Shown here in pieces: positions 1-6,798 of a DNA stretch of 11,332 nucleotides. Origin of the DNA: Candidatus Igneacidithiobacillus taiwanensis (GTDB lineage Bacteria; Pseudomonadota; Gammaproteobacteria; Acidithiobacillales; Acidithiobacillaceae). The position numbers were made by a program, and so were the translations under genes. Location: positions 10,211 through 21,542 of the forward strand of contig DDOU01000018.1 of NCBI GenBank assembly GCA_002341825.1, written 5' to 3'. The notes beneath the pieces were generated by a model. That model did not search any database. It was not told the DNA's origin and saw nothing but the letters and a program-made list of their open reading frames with translations. Position 1 is the first letter of the stretch. Each line of letters starts with the position of its first letter.

Positions 1-285
1 CGCGAAGAAGACATCGAACAGGCGTCGCGATCGCTCAAGGCTATGGCTCACCCTCTCCGGCTCAAGGTGCTTTGCATTTTGGGTTCCGACGAATTGAGTG
101 TGCAGGATATCGTTGCTGCCGTGGGGACCACCCAGAGCAACATTTCTCAGCATCTTGCCATTCTGCGCGAGAAGGACATTCTCAAGGCGCGCAAGGACGC
201 CAACAAGGTGTACTACCGGGTGGGGGATCCGCGCACGCTACGGCTGATCTCGATGATGAGTGAGGTGTTCTGCAGCATCCACTAA
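1..285 (+). CDS. ArsR-family transcriptional repressor, BigR/SqrR-like (5' end missing)
   Basis: This is a winged helix-turn-helix DNA-binding repressor. The frame is open to the left edge, and 14 residues (REEDIEQASRSLKA) precede the ATG at 43 and read like the first helix of the family. The true start is therefore upstream and the ATG at 43 is probably internal. The conserved helix reads AMAHPLRLKVLCIL, and the recognition helix lies around TTQSNISQHLAIL. The wing is near KVYYRV. Where metal-sensing ArsR has ELCVCDL, this protein has ELSVQDI, so that metal site is absent. Cysteines occur only at codons 73-75 (RLKVLC) and 271-273 (SEVFC), 66 residues apart. From memory, this equals the spacing of SqrR Cys41/Cys107 and BigR Cys42/Cys108, which sense sulfane sulfur by forming a disulfide or polysulfide link. 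It lies directly upstream of, and in the same direction as, the efflux and sulfur operon, and is its likely regulator. The fold is certain; the ligand is inferred. Confidence 0.9.
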   Translation, partial: REEDIEQASRSLKAMAHPLRLKVLCILGSDELSVQDIVAAVGTTQSNISQHLAILREKDILKARKDANKVYYRVGDPRTLRLISMMSEVFCSIH

Positions 286-291
286 TCCGCG

Positions 292-320
292 TTGTCAGTA
301 TCGTAATATCATAATATACT
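292..320 (+). promoter_or_regulatory. Putative sigma70 promoter of the efflux/sulfur operon
   Basis: A -35 box TTGTCA (292-297) and a -10 box TATACT (315-320) are separated by exactly 17 bp. Each differs from consensus at one position. Transcription would start near 327, giving a leader of about 68 nt before the ATG at 395. The site lies just after the stop codon of the ArsR-like gene, so the operon can be transcribed independently of it. Confidence 0.6.
297..320. promoter_or_regulatory. Putative ArsR/BigR-type operator (AT-rich imperfect palindrome)
   Basis: The outer arms AGTAT (297-301) and ATACT (316-320) are perfect inverted repeats around a TA-rich core, and 16 of 24 positions are symmetric. 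The palindrome fills the space from the end of the -35 box to the end of the -10 box, the usual place for a repressor that blocks polymerase. As I recall, BigR binds a TA-rich palindrome overlapping a promoter. It does not match the ATTC-N8-GAAT form I remember for SqrR. Binding by the protein encoded at 1-285 is an inference from position. Confidence 0.45.
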
Positions 321-329
321 AATTCTCTT

Positions 330-358
330 GAGCGCCCTGAGGCGCTCTCTGCTCTTTT
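330..358 (+). terminator. Hairpin with short T-rich tail: terminator of the ArsR-like gene or leader stem-loop
   Basis: GAGCGCC (330-336) pairs perfectly with GGCGCTC (341-347) across a CTGA loop. It is followed by TCTGCTCTTTT, an imperfect T-tract. It could end transcripts from the ArsR-like gene. If the promoter at 292-320 is real, the same hairpin would sit about 3 nt from the mRNA 5' end and could stabilise or attenuate the operon message. Confidence 0.45.
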
Positions 359-373
359 GACACCGATCAAAAG
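354..373. promoter_or_regulatory. Inverted repeat CTTTTGA-N6-TCAAAAG, possible leader hairpin or FNR-like site
   Basis: This is a perfect 7-bp inverted repeat ending 3 nt before the ribosome binding site (AAGAGGAG, 377-384) of the TolC-like gene. Its core TTGAC-ACCG-ATCAA (357-370) differs by one base from the FNR/Anr consensus TTGAT-N4-ATCAA. It lies downstream of the predicted transcription start, so as a protein site it would repress rather than activate. As RNA it would be a weak hairpin whose left arm contains the T-tract of the preceding hairpin. Confidence 0.3.
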
Positions 374-394
374 TTCAAGAGGAGTCGTCATCGC

Positions 395-1801
395 ATGAAC
401 CGCCGAAGTTCTTGGGGTATCGCTGCCGCCGTCTGGTTTGCCGTTGGCGCGGCGCCGAGCGCCTATGCCATCGATTTTGCACAGTGTGTCCACGACGCCC
501 AGCGCCGCAACCCAGAAGCCCTGCTGGCCGAGGCCCAGGCCGCCGAGGCCAAGGGGGCGGTCAGCGCCGCACAAGGACATTTGCTGCCCAAGCTCTCGGC
601 GAGTTTTTCCGGGGCGCAATCCAACAACGCGCTCACGGTCTTTGGTATGAAGTTGTCGCAGCGGGTCGCCACCTTCAACGACTTTGGTGCTGGTCAATTC
701 AATCCCACCAATCCCAGCTCTCTATATACGGCCCCTAACAATCTCGATCATCCCGGTGGCTATCACAATCTTGGTACGGAGATTTCCCTCGCCATTCCCA
801 TTTGGAATGGCGGCGCGGTGCGTGGCGGTATCGAAGAGGCCCAGGCCATGCTGCGGGCAGCCCAGGCCGGCGACCAATATGCCCAGCAAAAGCTGACCTT
901 TACCGTCCTTCAGGCCTACGATGGGCTGATTGCCACCAAGGCCGCTCAAGAGGTTGCCGAAAAGGCGCTGCATGCCGCGGATGCCTATGTGCAGACGACA
1001 CGGCAGCTACTGACGCAGGGAGTGGTGGTCAAGAGCGATTTACTCTCGGCCGAGGTGCACCAAGAAGAGGCAGCGTTGGCCTTGCAAGAGGCCAAAAATG
1101 CCGTTGCCAATGCCCGTGCCAATCTCGCGCTGCTCATCGGCAAGCCCATCTCCACCCCTTTGCAGGTGGAAGCACCGGTAGAGCCGCCTTTGCCCGCTGG
1201 TGATGCGACTGCCCTGGAGCAAGAGGCGCTGGCGCAAAATCCGGCGATCCGTGCCCTGCAGGAAAAGGTCCATGCCGCGCGCGCGGGGATCGGGGTTGCG
1301 CGTGCCGCCTATCTGCCGCACGTCAACGCCATGGCCAAGCAGGAATGGAACGGCACGAGTCTGGGTAATGCCGCGCCCTCCTATACCGTGGGCGGCCAAA
1401 TCCAATGGAACCTGCTCGATTTTTCACGTTCCGGGGAAATGGATGCGGCCCAGGCCAAGGTGCAGGCTGCCCTTGCAGATCTACAAAAGGCACAGGATCA
1501 AACCCGGCTGACAGTGCAGAAGACCGTCTTGGCGGCGCAATTGGCAGCGCAACGGGTCAAGACGCGGGAGCTTGCCGTGCGTCAAAGCGAAGAAGCGCAG
1601 CGCTTGCTGCGCCTGCGCTATCAAAACGGTGTCGAGACGCTGACCGCGCTATTGCAGGGCCAAGCCGCCCTGGACCATGCCCGGGCGGAGTTGGTGCAGG
1701 CGCGTTACCAAGAAGCAATCGAACGGGGAGCCCTCTGGCTCGCCCTCGGAAAGATGGATTTGCAAACGCTCAGCAGAGCACCGTCGGGAGTAGGCCAGTG
1801 A
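395..1801 (+). CDS. TolC-family outer-membrane efflux channel protein
   Basis: This is the outer-membrane duct of a tripartite efflux system. The predicted protein has 468 residues, a normal size for TolC/OprM-like proteins. A Sec signal peptide is evident: basic MNRRSS, a hydrophobic core, and probable cleavage after AYA at residue 25. The mature part holds two long alanine- and glutamine-rich coiled-coil stretches, the two OEP repeats at roughly 27-250 and 260-460. Polar segments rich in Asn, Pro and Gly (around residues 85-130) probably form barrel strands. The start is supported by AAGAGGAG 10 nt upstream and by the signal peptide. It is the first gene after the regulated promoter. Its stop overlaps the GTG start of the membrane-fusion gene by 4 nt. 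The family is certain; the pump type follows from the neighbours. Confidence 0.93.
   Translation: MNRRSSWGIAAAVWFAVGAAPSAYAIDFAQCVHDAQRRNPEALLAEAQAAEAKGAVSAAQGHLLPKLSASFSGAQSNNALTVFGMKLSQRVATFNDFGAGQFNPTNPSSLYTAPNNLDHPGGYHNLGTEISLAIPIWNGGAVRGGIEEAQAMLRAAQAGDQYAQQKLTFTVLQAYDGLIATKAAQEVAEKALHAADAYVQTTRQLLTQGVVVKSDLLSAEVHQEEAALALQEAKNAVANARANLALLIGKPISTPLQVEAPVEPPLPAGDATALEQEALAQNPAIRALQEKVHAARAGIGVARAAYLPHVNAMAKQEWNGTSLGNAAPSYTVGGQIQWNLLDFSRSGEMDAAQAKVQAALADLQKAQDQTRLTVQKTVLAAQLAAQRVKTRELAVRQSEEAQRLLRLRYQNGVETLTALLQGQAALDHARAELVQARYQEAIERGALWLALGKMDLQTLSRAPSGVGQ
1786..1800 (+). promoter_or_regulatory. Ribosome binding site and GTG start deciding the adaptor N-terminus
   Basis: GGGAG (1786-1790) lies 7 nt before GTG (1798-1800), which overlaps the TGA stop of the upstream gene as GTGA. 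The choice is decided by the lipoprotein signal that begins exactly there. Confidence 0.75.
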
Positions 1802-2871
1802 AGAAGCAAATTCTTGCCATGAGTGTCGTTATTTCCCTGGGGCTTGCCGGTTGTGGGGAAAAGCCCCCCCACGCCGCAGCAGCGGCGCAGACGGTTGCCG
1901 CCCAGGTGATTACTCTCGCCGCCGGTCAGGCGCAAGGTTACGAGACCGTGCCTGGCACCGTTACCGCGAGCCAGGAGGTACAGCTTGGTTCGCGTCTCAG
2001 CGGTTACTTGCGCGGCTTGCAGGTCCATGTGGGTGAGCAGGTGCAGGCAGGCCAGTTGCTTTTTGAGGTCGATCCCGCCGAAGTCGATAGTCAGGTTGCT
2101 CAGGCGCAGGCTGGTTTGGCCCAGGCCGAAGCCAACTTTGATAATGCCCAATCCAACTACGAGCGTTTCAAAAAGTTGTACGATGCCCAAGCCATTCCGC
2201 AGAAGCAGTGGGATCAGGTACAAAGCCAATACGAAATGGCCAAGGCGCAAGTTGCCGCGGCGCGGGCCGGTACCGGCAGCGCCGCCGCACAACTGCGCTA
2301 CGCGCGGGTGCGGGCTCCATTCAGCGGTGTGATAACGCAAAAAATGCTGCAAAACGGTGCTTTGGTTGCCCCGGGCAATCCGGTATTGACCTTGGCCAAC
2401 CCGCAGCAACTGGAGGTGGAGTGCAGTGTTGGCGAACGTGCCTTTGCCCGCCTGCGCCCAGGTCAAGAGCTGCAGGTCGACAATGACGGCAAGACCATAA
2501 CCGCTACCGTGCGCGATTTGGTGCCGGTCTCCGACCCCATGACCCATAGCCATCTGGTCAAACTTAGCTTGCCGGCCAATAGCGGTTTGCAAGCCGGGTC
2601 CTTTGTGCAGGTGCAGGTGCCAGAGTCGGGCGCCACCGCCACTCTACGCATTCCGGCCCAGGCGCTCTTGCAGCGCGCTGGCATCCCGGGGGTCTTTGTC
2701 GTCAACCAGCAAGGGGTGGCAGAGTACCGCATGGTCCGTCCCGGACATGTTTCCGATGGAAAAGTTGACATCCTCTCTGGCCTGGCGCCGGGGGAGCGGA
2801 TCGTGGTGACGCAGCTCGATGCCGTCAACAACGGTGATCGTATCGTTTCGGTTGGAGCTGCACATGGCTGA
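1798..2871 (+). CDS. RND efflux periplasmic adaptor (membrane fusion protein), lipoprotein
   Basis: This adaptor links the inner-membrane RND pump to the outer-membrane channel. The start is GTG at 1798, preceded by GGGAG (1786-1790). It gives a lipoprotein signal MKKQILAMSVVISLGLAGC with lipobox LAGC and lipidated Cys19, followed by Gly, and a mature start GEKPP. The frame stays open far upstream, but that stretch overlaps the TolC-like gene and is rejected. Domains of the 357-residue product: first half of a lipoyl domain about 60-95 (SGYLRGLQVHVGEQVQAGQ); alpha-hairpin about 96-165, rich in Ala and Gln; second lipoyl half around VRAPFSGVI; a beta-barrel; and a membrane-proximal domain ending DAVNNGDRIVSV. 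Its last 8 nt overlap the start of the pump gene, so translation is probably coupled. Confidence 0.92.
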   Translation: MKKQILAMSVVISLGLAGCGEKPPHAAAAAQTVAAQVITLAAGQAQGYETVPGTVTASQEVQLGSRLSGYLRGLQVHVGEQVQAGQLLFEVDPAEVDSQVAQAQAGLAQAEANFDNAQSNYERFKKLYDAQAIPQKQWDQVQSQYEMAKAQVAAARAGTGSAAAQLRYARVRAPFSGVITQKMLQNGALVAPGNPVLTLANPQQLEVECSVGERAFARLRPGQELQVDNDGKTITATVRDLVPVSDPMTHSHLVKLSLPANSGLQAGSFVQVQVPESGATATLRIPAQALLQRAGIPGVFVVNQQGVAEYRMVRPGHVSDGKVDILSGLAPGERIVVTQLDAVNNGDRIVSVGAAHG

Positions 2872-5800
2872 TCTGCAGCAGAAGATGAATCTGGCCGGGC
2901 GCCTGGCCAGCGGATTTTATCGTTCCAAGATCACCGTCTTGATCATGCTCGCCATTGCCCTGTTCGGCGCGATGGCAGTACTAGTGACGCCACGGCTGTA
3001 TAACCCAGAAATCGTCGTGCCGGCGGCGGAGATTTTCGTGATGCGTCCGGGTTCCAACAGCGAGGAGGTGCATAATCTGGTGGTGCGTCCCCTCGAGGCG
3101 CTCATGGCATCGCTACCGGGGGTGCATCATACCTATGGCTACGCCGAGAATGATGTTGGTATCGTTACGGTGCAGTTTCAGGTGGGCGCCAACGAAGAAA
3201 AGAGTCTGCTCGAGGTCTACAACCAGCTCAGCCGCAATATCGACCGCATGCCGCCGGGCACCATGCAACCCCTGGTCAAATCGATCGGCATCAACGATGT
3301 CCCCATTCTCGATGTGACGCTGAGCTCCGATCGCTACAACCAAGTGCAATTACGCTCCATTGCCCTGCGGGTCATGGATCAGCTGCAAAATGTACCCGAC
3401 GTTGCCAATGCCGAGATCATCGGTGGAGCCCGCCGGGCAGTGAATATTTGGATCGATCCCGGCAAGTTGGCGAGCAGCGGCGTGGGTCTCGACCAATTGC
3501 GCAAGGCTCTGCAAGGCAGCAATCTGATTTTGCCGGCTGGTCATCTGGTGGCCAACAATCGCCATATCCCCCTACGGGTGGATGCTGCCCTGGGCGGGGC
3601 CGAGGGGGTGGGGAATGTGATCATCGGTAGCCATAATGGTCGGCCGATCTTTCTCCGCGACGTGGCAACCGTGGAAGAGGGGGCGGCGGAGACCGACACC
3701 TTGGTTACCGATAATACTGGCCCTGCCAATCGCTTGGGGCTACCGGCAGGGTCCAGCATGCCGGCGGTTACCATTACCCTGGCCAAACGCCCCGGTACCA
3801 ATGCCGTGGTGGTTGCCGATGCCCTCAAGGCCAAATTGGAACGTCTGGAGGCCGAGGCCATTCCCCAGGGGGTGCATGTTTCCATCACCCGCGATTACGG
3901 CGCTCGTGCCAACGATGCGGTCAGTACGCTGTTTGAGCATCTTAGTATTGCAGTCGCGGTGGTCGCCGTCATCCTCCTGATTTTCTTGGGGTGGCGAGAG
4001 GCGGGGATCGTCATCCTCACGGTGCCTCTGACCCTTGGCGTGGTGCTCGGCATCGGCTGGCTCTTGGGCCAGACCATCAACCGCATCACCTTGTTTGCAC
4101 TGATTCTTTCCCTGGGTTTGTTGGTGGATGGCGGTATCGTCGTCATTGAGAACATTCATCGCCATCTCAGCCATGGCGGTGGCGGGCGCTCCTTTGCCGA
4201 CAAGGTCGTCATGGCAACCAATGAAATCGGCAATCCGACCAACATCGCTACCCTGGCGGTGATTTTGGCCTTTGTGCCGATGGCTTTCGTAACCGGCATG
4301 ATGGGACCGTTCATGCTGCCGATTCCGATCTTCGTGCCCATTGCCATGATCGCCTCGGTACTCCTGGCTTACACCGTGGTGCCTTGGGGCGCCTATCGCT
4401 TTTTGCGCGGCAAGGCCGAGCGCCACGCGAGCCAGGCGCATGCTACAGACGACGCCGGTAGCCAACGCGATTTTTTGCAGCGTGGGTATCTGCGCGTTTT
4501 TACCCCCTTGCTGCAGTCCGGCAAGCGCCGCAACTTTTTCTTTATCATCGTCGTTCTCTTGCTCCTCTTGGCCATGCTCATGCCGGCTTGGCAGTTCGTG
4601 CGCCCTTCGGGAATGAATGGCCCCCTGAGCCCATTGGGCGTCAACGTCAAGATGTTGCCCGCGGGGAATGTCAGCGACTTCATGATCCAAGTCGATACCC
4701 CGGCGGGTACGGCCTTGGCGGAAACTGGTCGCGTAGTGCAGGACGTGGGACAAGTCTTGGCCCAGAATCCTTACGTCGAAAATTTCCAGAATTACGTCGG
4801 CCGTTCGGCACCAGTAGACTTTGCCGGTTTGGTGCGTGGCGACATGATGCGGGAAGGCAGCAACTACGCCCAAATTCAGGTCAATTTGGTGCCCCGTGAG
4901 CAGCGACCCATGTCGCACCAGGTGGCAGTAGAGATCTACCGAAAGATTGCGCTCTTGCAGCAACGTTTTCCGGGCACGGTGATCAAACTCTTCGAAGTGC
5001 CGCCGGGGCCGCCGGTGCGGGCGCAGGTAGTGGCCGAGCTCTACGGTCCCGACTATCAAAAGCTGCGCATCCTCGCTGGGCAGGTGGAAGAGCGCTTCCG
5101 CAAGATCTACGACATGATCAATGTCGACGACTCGGTCACCGGAACGGTGCCGGAATATCGCATTCGCGTGCGCAGCGACAAGGCGATGCTGGCAGGGGTG
5201 GCACCCGCCCAGGTGGCGGAATTGGTGCATGATTTCATTGCCGGCACCAAGATTGGTGCGGTGAGCGTGCCCTCGGCCCGGGAGCCCGTCGATATCATCC
5301 TGCGGGTACCCCCTGGTGATCGCGCCTGGAAGGCGCAGATTCTTGCCCTGCGTATCCGCAATCAGGCGGGGCAGGAAGTGCCTTTGTCGAGCATCGTCGA
5401 CATCGAGCGGACCGATCAGGCGAAGCCCATCCTCGATCGCGATCAGCACGACGTGGTCTATGTAACGGGTGATCTTCTCGGCTCCAGCCCGGTTTACGCC
5501 ACCTATACCCTCAACCATGAGCTCAACGGCAAGGTCCTCGATGGCGTACGCCTGAGCACGGGCAATCTCGGTTTCATGCCGGCACAGCCCCACGATATTA
5601 CCCATTACCAGATCCTCTGGGGCGGCGATATGCGGCTGACCTTGGATGTTTTCCGTGATCTTGGCGCTGCCTTCATCGTGGCGCTGGTTTTCATTTACTT
5701 GATGTTGGTAGCGTATTACCAGTCCTTCATCATGCCTATCATCGTCATGGGAGCCATTCCGTTGACCCTGGTTGGTGTCTTTCCTGGGCATTGGCTCCTG

Positions 5801-6151
5801 CAGACGCCTTTCAATGCCACCTCGATGATCGGCGTTATCGCCCTTGCCGGTGTGGTTGTTCGTAACTCACTGCTGCTCATTGACTTCATTGTCGAGTATC
5901 GGCGCGAGGGTTATTCCTTGGAGCAAGCGGTCTTGGAGGCGGGAGCCGTCCGTTTTCGGCCCATTTTGTTGACCGCCTTGGCGATCATGTTCGGCTCGGC
6001 AATCATGGTCACCGATCCAGTCTTTGGCGGGCTGGCGGTATCCTTGATTTTTGGCACCTTCGCCTCCACCATGTTGACGTTGATTGTGATTCCGCTGCTG
6101 TACTTCCTGTGGGAGCGGCATCTCGAGCGCAAAGCGCAAGGAGTTTCTTGA
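2864..6151 (+). CDS. RND efflux transporter permease (AcrB/CzcA superfamily)
   Basis: This is an inner-membrane proton-driven pump of 1095 residues, slightly longer than AcrB. The ATG at 2864 (MADLQQKMN) is preceded by TTGGAG with 6 nt spacing. An ATG at 2819 in the same frame lies inside the adaptor gene and adds no family sequence. TM1 spans about residues 23-41, followed by the periplasmic porter domain. The TM4 motif reads GLLVDGGIVVIEN, with Asp422 and Glu429. AcrB has two adjacent Asp here (LVDDA); this pump has Asp-Gly, as in the VDG of heavy-metal pumps such as CzcA, but without their extra Asp upstream. In TM10, where AcrB has an essential Lys, the sequence is VVVRNSLLLIDF with Arg1000. 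The second periplasmic half begins FVRPSGMNGPLSPLGVNVKM rather than with the usual P-x-x-D entry motif. The subclass and substrate are not recognisable; thiol, sulfur or hydrophobic compounds are all possible. Confidence 0.93.
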   Translation: MADLQQKMNLAGRLASGFYRSKITVLIMLAIALFGAMAVLVTPRLYNPEIVVPAAEIFVMRPGSNSEEVHNLVVRPLEALMASLPGVHHTYGYAENDVGIVTVQFQVGANEEKSLLEVYNQLSRNIDRMPPGTMQPLVKSIGINDVPILDVTLSSDRYNQVQLRSIALRVMDQLQNVPDVANAEIIGGARRAVNIWIDPGKLASSGVGLDQLRKALQGSNLILPAGHLVANNRHIPLRVDAALGGAEGVGNVIIGSHNGRPIFLRDVATVEEGAAETDTLVTDNTGPANRLGLPAGSSMPAVTITLAKRPGTNAVVVADALKAKLERLEAEAIPQGVHVSITRDYGARANDAVSTLFEHLSIAVAVVAVILLIFLGWREAGIVILTVPLTLGVVLGIGWLLGQTINRITLFALILSLGLLVDGGIVVIENIHRHLSHGGGGRSFADKVVMATNEIGNPTNIATLAVILAFVPMAFVTGMMGPFMLPIPIFVPIAMIASVLLAYTVVPWGAYRFLRGKAERHASQAHATDDAGSQRDFLQRGYLRVFTPLLQSGKRRNFFFIIVVLLLLLAMLMPAWQFVRPSGMNGPLSPLGVNVKMLPAGNVSDFMIQVDTPAGTALAETGRVVQDVGQVLAQNPYVENFQNYVGRSAPVDFAGLVRGDMMREGSNYAQIQVNLVPREQRPMSHQVAVEIYRKIALLQQRFPGTVIKLFEVPPGPPVRAQVVAELYGPDYQKLRILAGQVEERFRKIYDMINVDDSVTGTVPEYRIRVRSDKAMLAGVAPAQVAELVHDFIAGTKIGAVSVPSAREPVDIILRVPPGDRAWKAQILALRIRNQAGQEVPLSSIVDIERTDQAKPILDRDQHDVVYVTGDLLGSSPVYATYTLNHELNGKVLDGVRLSTGNLGFMPAQPHDITHYQILWGGDMRLTLDVFRDLGAAFIVALVFIYLMLVAYYQSFIMPIIVMGAIPLTLVGVFPGHWLLQTPFNATSMIGVIALAGVVVRNSLLLIDFIVEYRREGYSLEQAVLEAGAVRFRPILLTALAIMFGSAIMVTDPVFGGLAVSLIFGTFASTMLTLIVIPLLYFLWERHLERKAQGVS

Positions 6152-6152
6152 T

Positions 6153-6374
6153 ATGAACACGGAAAATTGGGTTCGCTTGGTGGCAGGGCTTTTTGTGATG
6201 CTCAGCGTTGCCTTGGGCGCTCCTTCCAGTCCTATTTTCGTCAGCGAGTGGTTTTTGGCCTTTACCCTTTTCGTGGGCTTTAATCTCTTCCAGAGTAGCC
6301 TTACGGGTTTGTGCCCGCTGATCAATATCTTACATCGATTGGGGGTGAGCGATGCCCCTAGCTGTCGGAGCTGA
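6153..6374 (+). CDS. DUF2892 / YgaP-type small inner-membrane protein
   Basis: This is a 73-residue membrane protein of the type fused to rhodanese in E. coli YgaP (DUF2892, PF11127). Two hydrophobic spans are visible, about residues 6-22 (RLVAGLFVMLSVALG) and 29-48 (EWFLAFTLFVGFNLFQ). They are followed by the family hallmark TGLCPLINILHRLGV with Cys54, plus a terminal Cys71. AAGGAG (6138-6143) supports the start 9 nt downstream. It begins 1 nt after the pump gene ends and is followed 3 nt later by the rhodanese, so the pair recreates YgaP as separate proteins with the domain order reversed. The proposed role, anchoring or channelling sulfane sulfur at the membrane, is inferred from YgaP. Confidence 0.88.
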   Translation: MNTENWVRLVAGLFVMLSVALGAPSSPIFVSEWFLAFTLFVGFNLFQSSLTGLCPLINILHRLGVSDAPSCRS

Positions 6375-6377
6375 GCC

Positions 6378-6797
6378 GTGCATCTGGAAGCAGAATTGTC
6401 CTCCTATTGGCCCCTGTTGCTCGCGCTGCTGGCCGTTCTCATTTTGCTTTTCAAGGGGCCGCTGGCGCGTAAATTTGGCGGGGTGGAGGAGATCACGGCA
6501 GAACGGGCGGTGCAGCTGATCAATCAGCATGATGCGGTGGTGATCGATGTGCGCGAGCAGCACGAGTGGTCGCGGGGGCACTTACCCATGGCCCGGCACA
6601 TTCCTGTCGGCCAACTCAACAAGTATTTGAAAGACCTAGAAAAGCATCAAGAGCATCATGTCATCTGCCAGTGCGCGAGCGGTATGCGCTCGGCGCGGGC
6701 GGCCTCGCAGCTGCGCAAGGCGGGCTTCCAGAAGGTGTATAGCCTGAAAGGAGGCATCCAGGCTTGGCGCGGCGCGGGCCTCCCGGTCGAGAAATAG
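6378..6797 (+). CDS. Membrane-anchored single-domain rhodanese (sulfurtransferase)
   Basis: Rhodaneses carry sulfane sulfur as a cysteine persulfide. The 139-residue product starts at GTG 6378 (CGGAG 7 nt upstream). An N-terminal membrane span covers about residues 10-25 (YWPLLLALLAVLILLF), followed by basic residues Lys26, Arg31 and Lys32. By the positive-inside rule the catalytic domain faces the cytoplasm. The rhodanese domain runs from about 38 to 136: VVIDVREQHEWSRGHLP (CH2A-like motif), the active-site loop CASGMRS with catalytic Cys99, and a C-terminal GGIQAWRGAGLPVEK. A second cysteine, Cys97, sits two residues before the catalytic one (CQC), which could resolve a persulfide into a disulfide. 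The glutaredoxin follows after 1 nt. Confidence 0.92.
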   Translation: MHLEAELSSYWPLLLALLAVLILLFKGPLARKFGGVEEITAERAVQLINQHDAVVIDVREQHEWSRGHLPMARHIPVGQLNKYLKDLEKHQEHHVICQCASGMRSARAASQLRKAGFQKVYSLKGGIQAWRGAGLPVEK

Positions 6798-6798
6798 C

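Noticed and set aside
357..362. Perfect -35 hexamer TTGACA in the operon leader
   Set aside because: No -10-like sequence lies 16-18 bp downstream; that position falls on the ribosome binding site AGGAGT. The hexamer is part of the inverted repeat at 354-373.
1405..1797. Upstream extension of the adaptor reading frame
   Set aside because: It overlaps the TolC-like gene, is rich in Arg and Gly as out-of-frame sequence usually is, and would place the lipoprotein signal in the middle of the protein.
1705..2592. Minus-strand open frame of 295 codons across the adaptor gene
   Set aside because: It is antisense to a clear membrane-fusion lipoprotein, has low-complexity composition and matches no family I recognise.
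2819..2863. ATG at 2819 as start of the RND pump
   Set aside because: It would overlap the adaptor by 53 nt. The ATG at 2864 has a well-placed ribosome binding site and gives a normal RND N-terminus.
3740..5791. Very long minus-strand open frame (683 codons) inside the RND pump gene
   Set aside because: It is the codon-aligned antisense shadow of a GC-rich gene. The translation is rich in His, Asp, Gly and Arg with no recognisable domain or hydrophobic pattern, while the plus strand encodes a complete RND pump.
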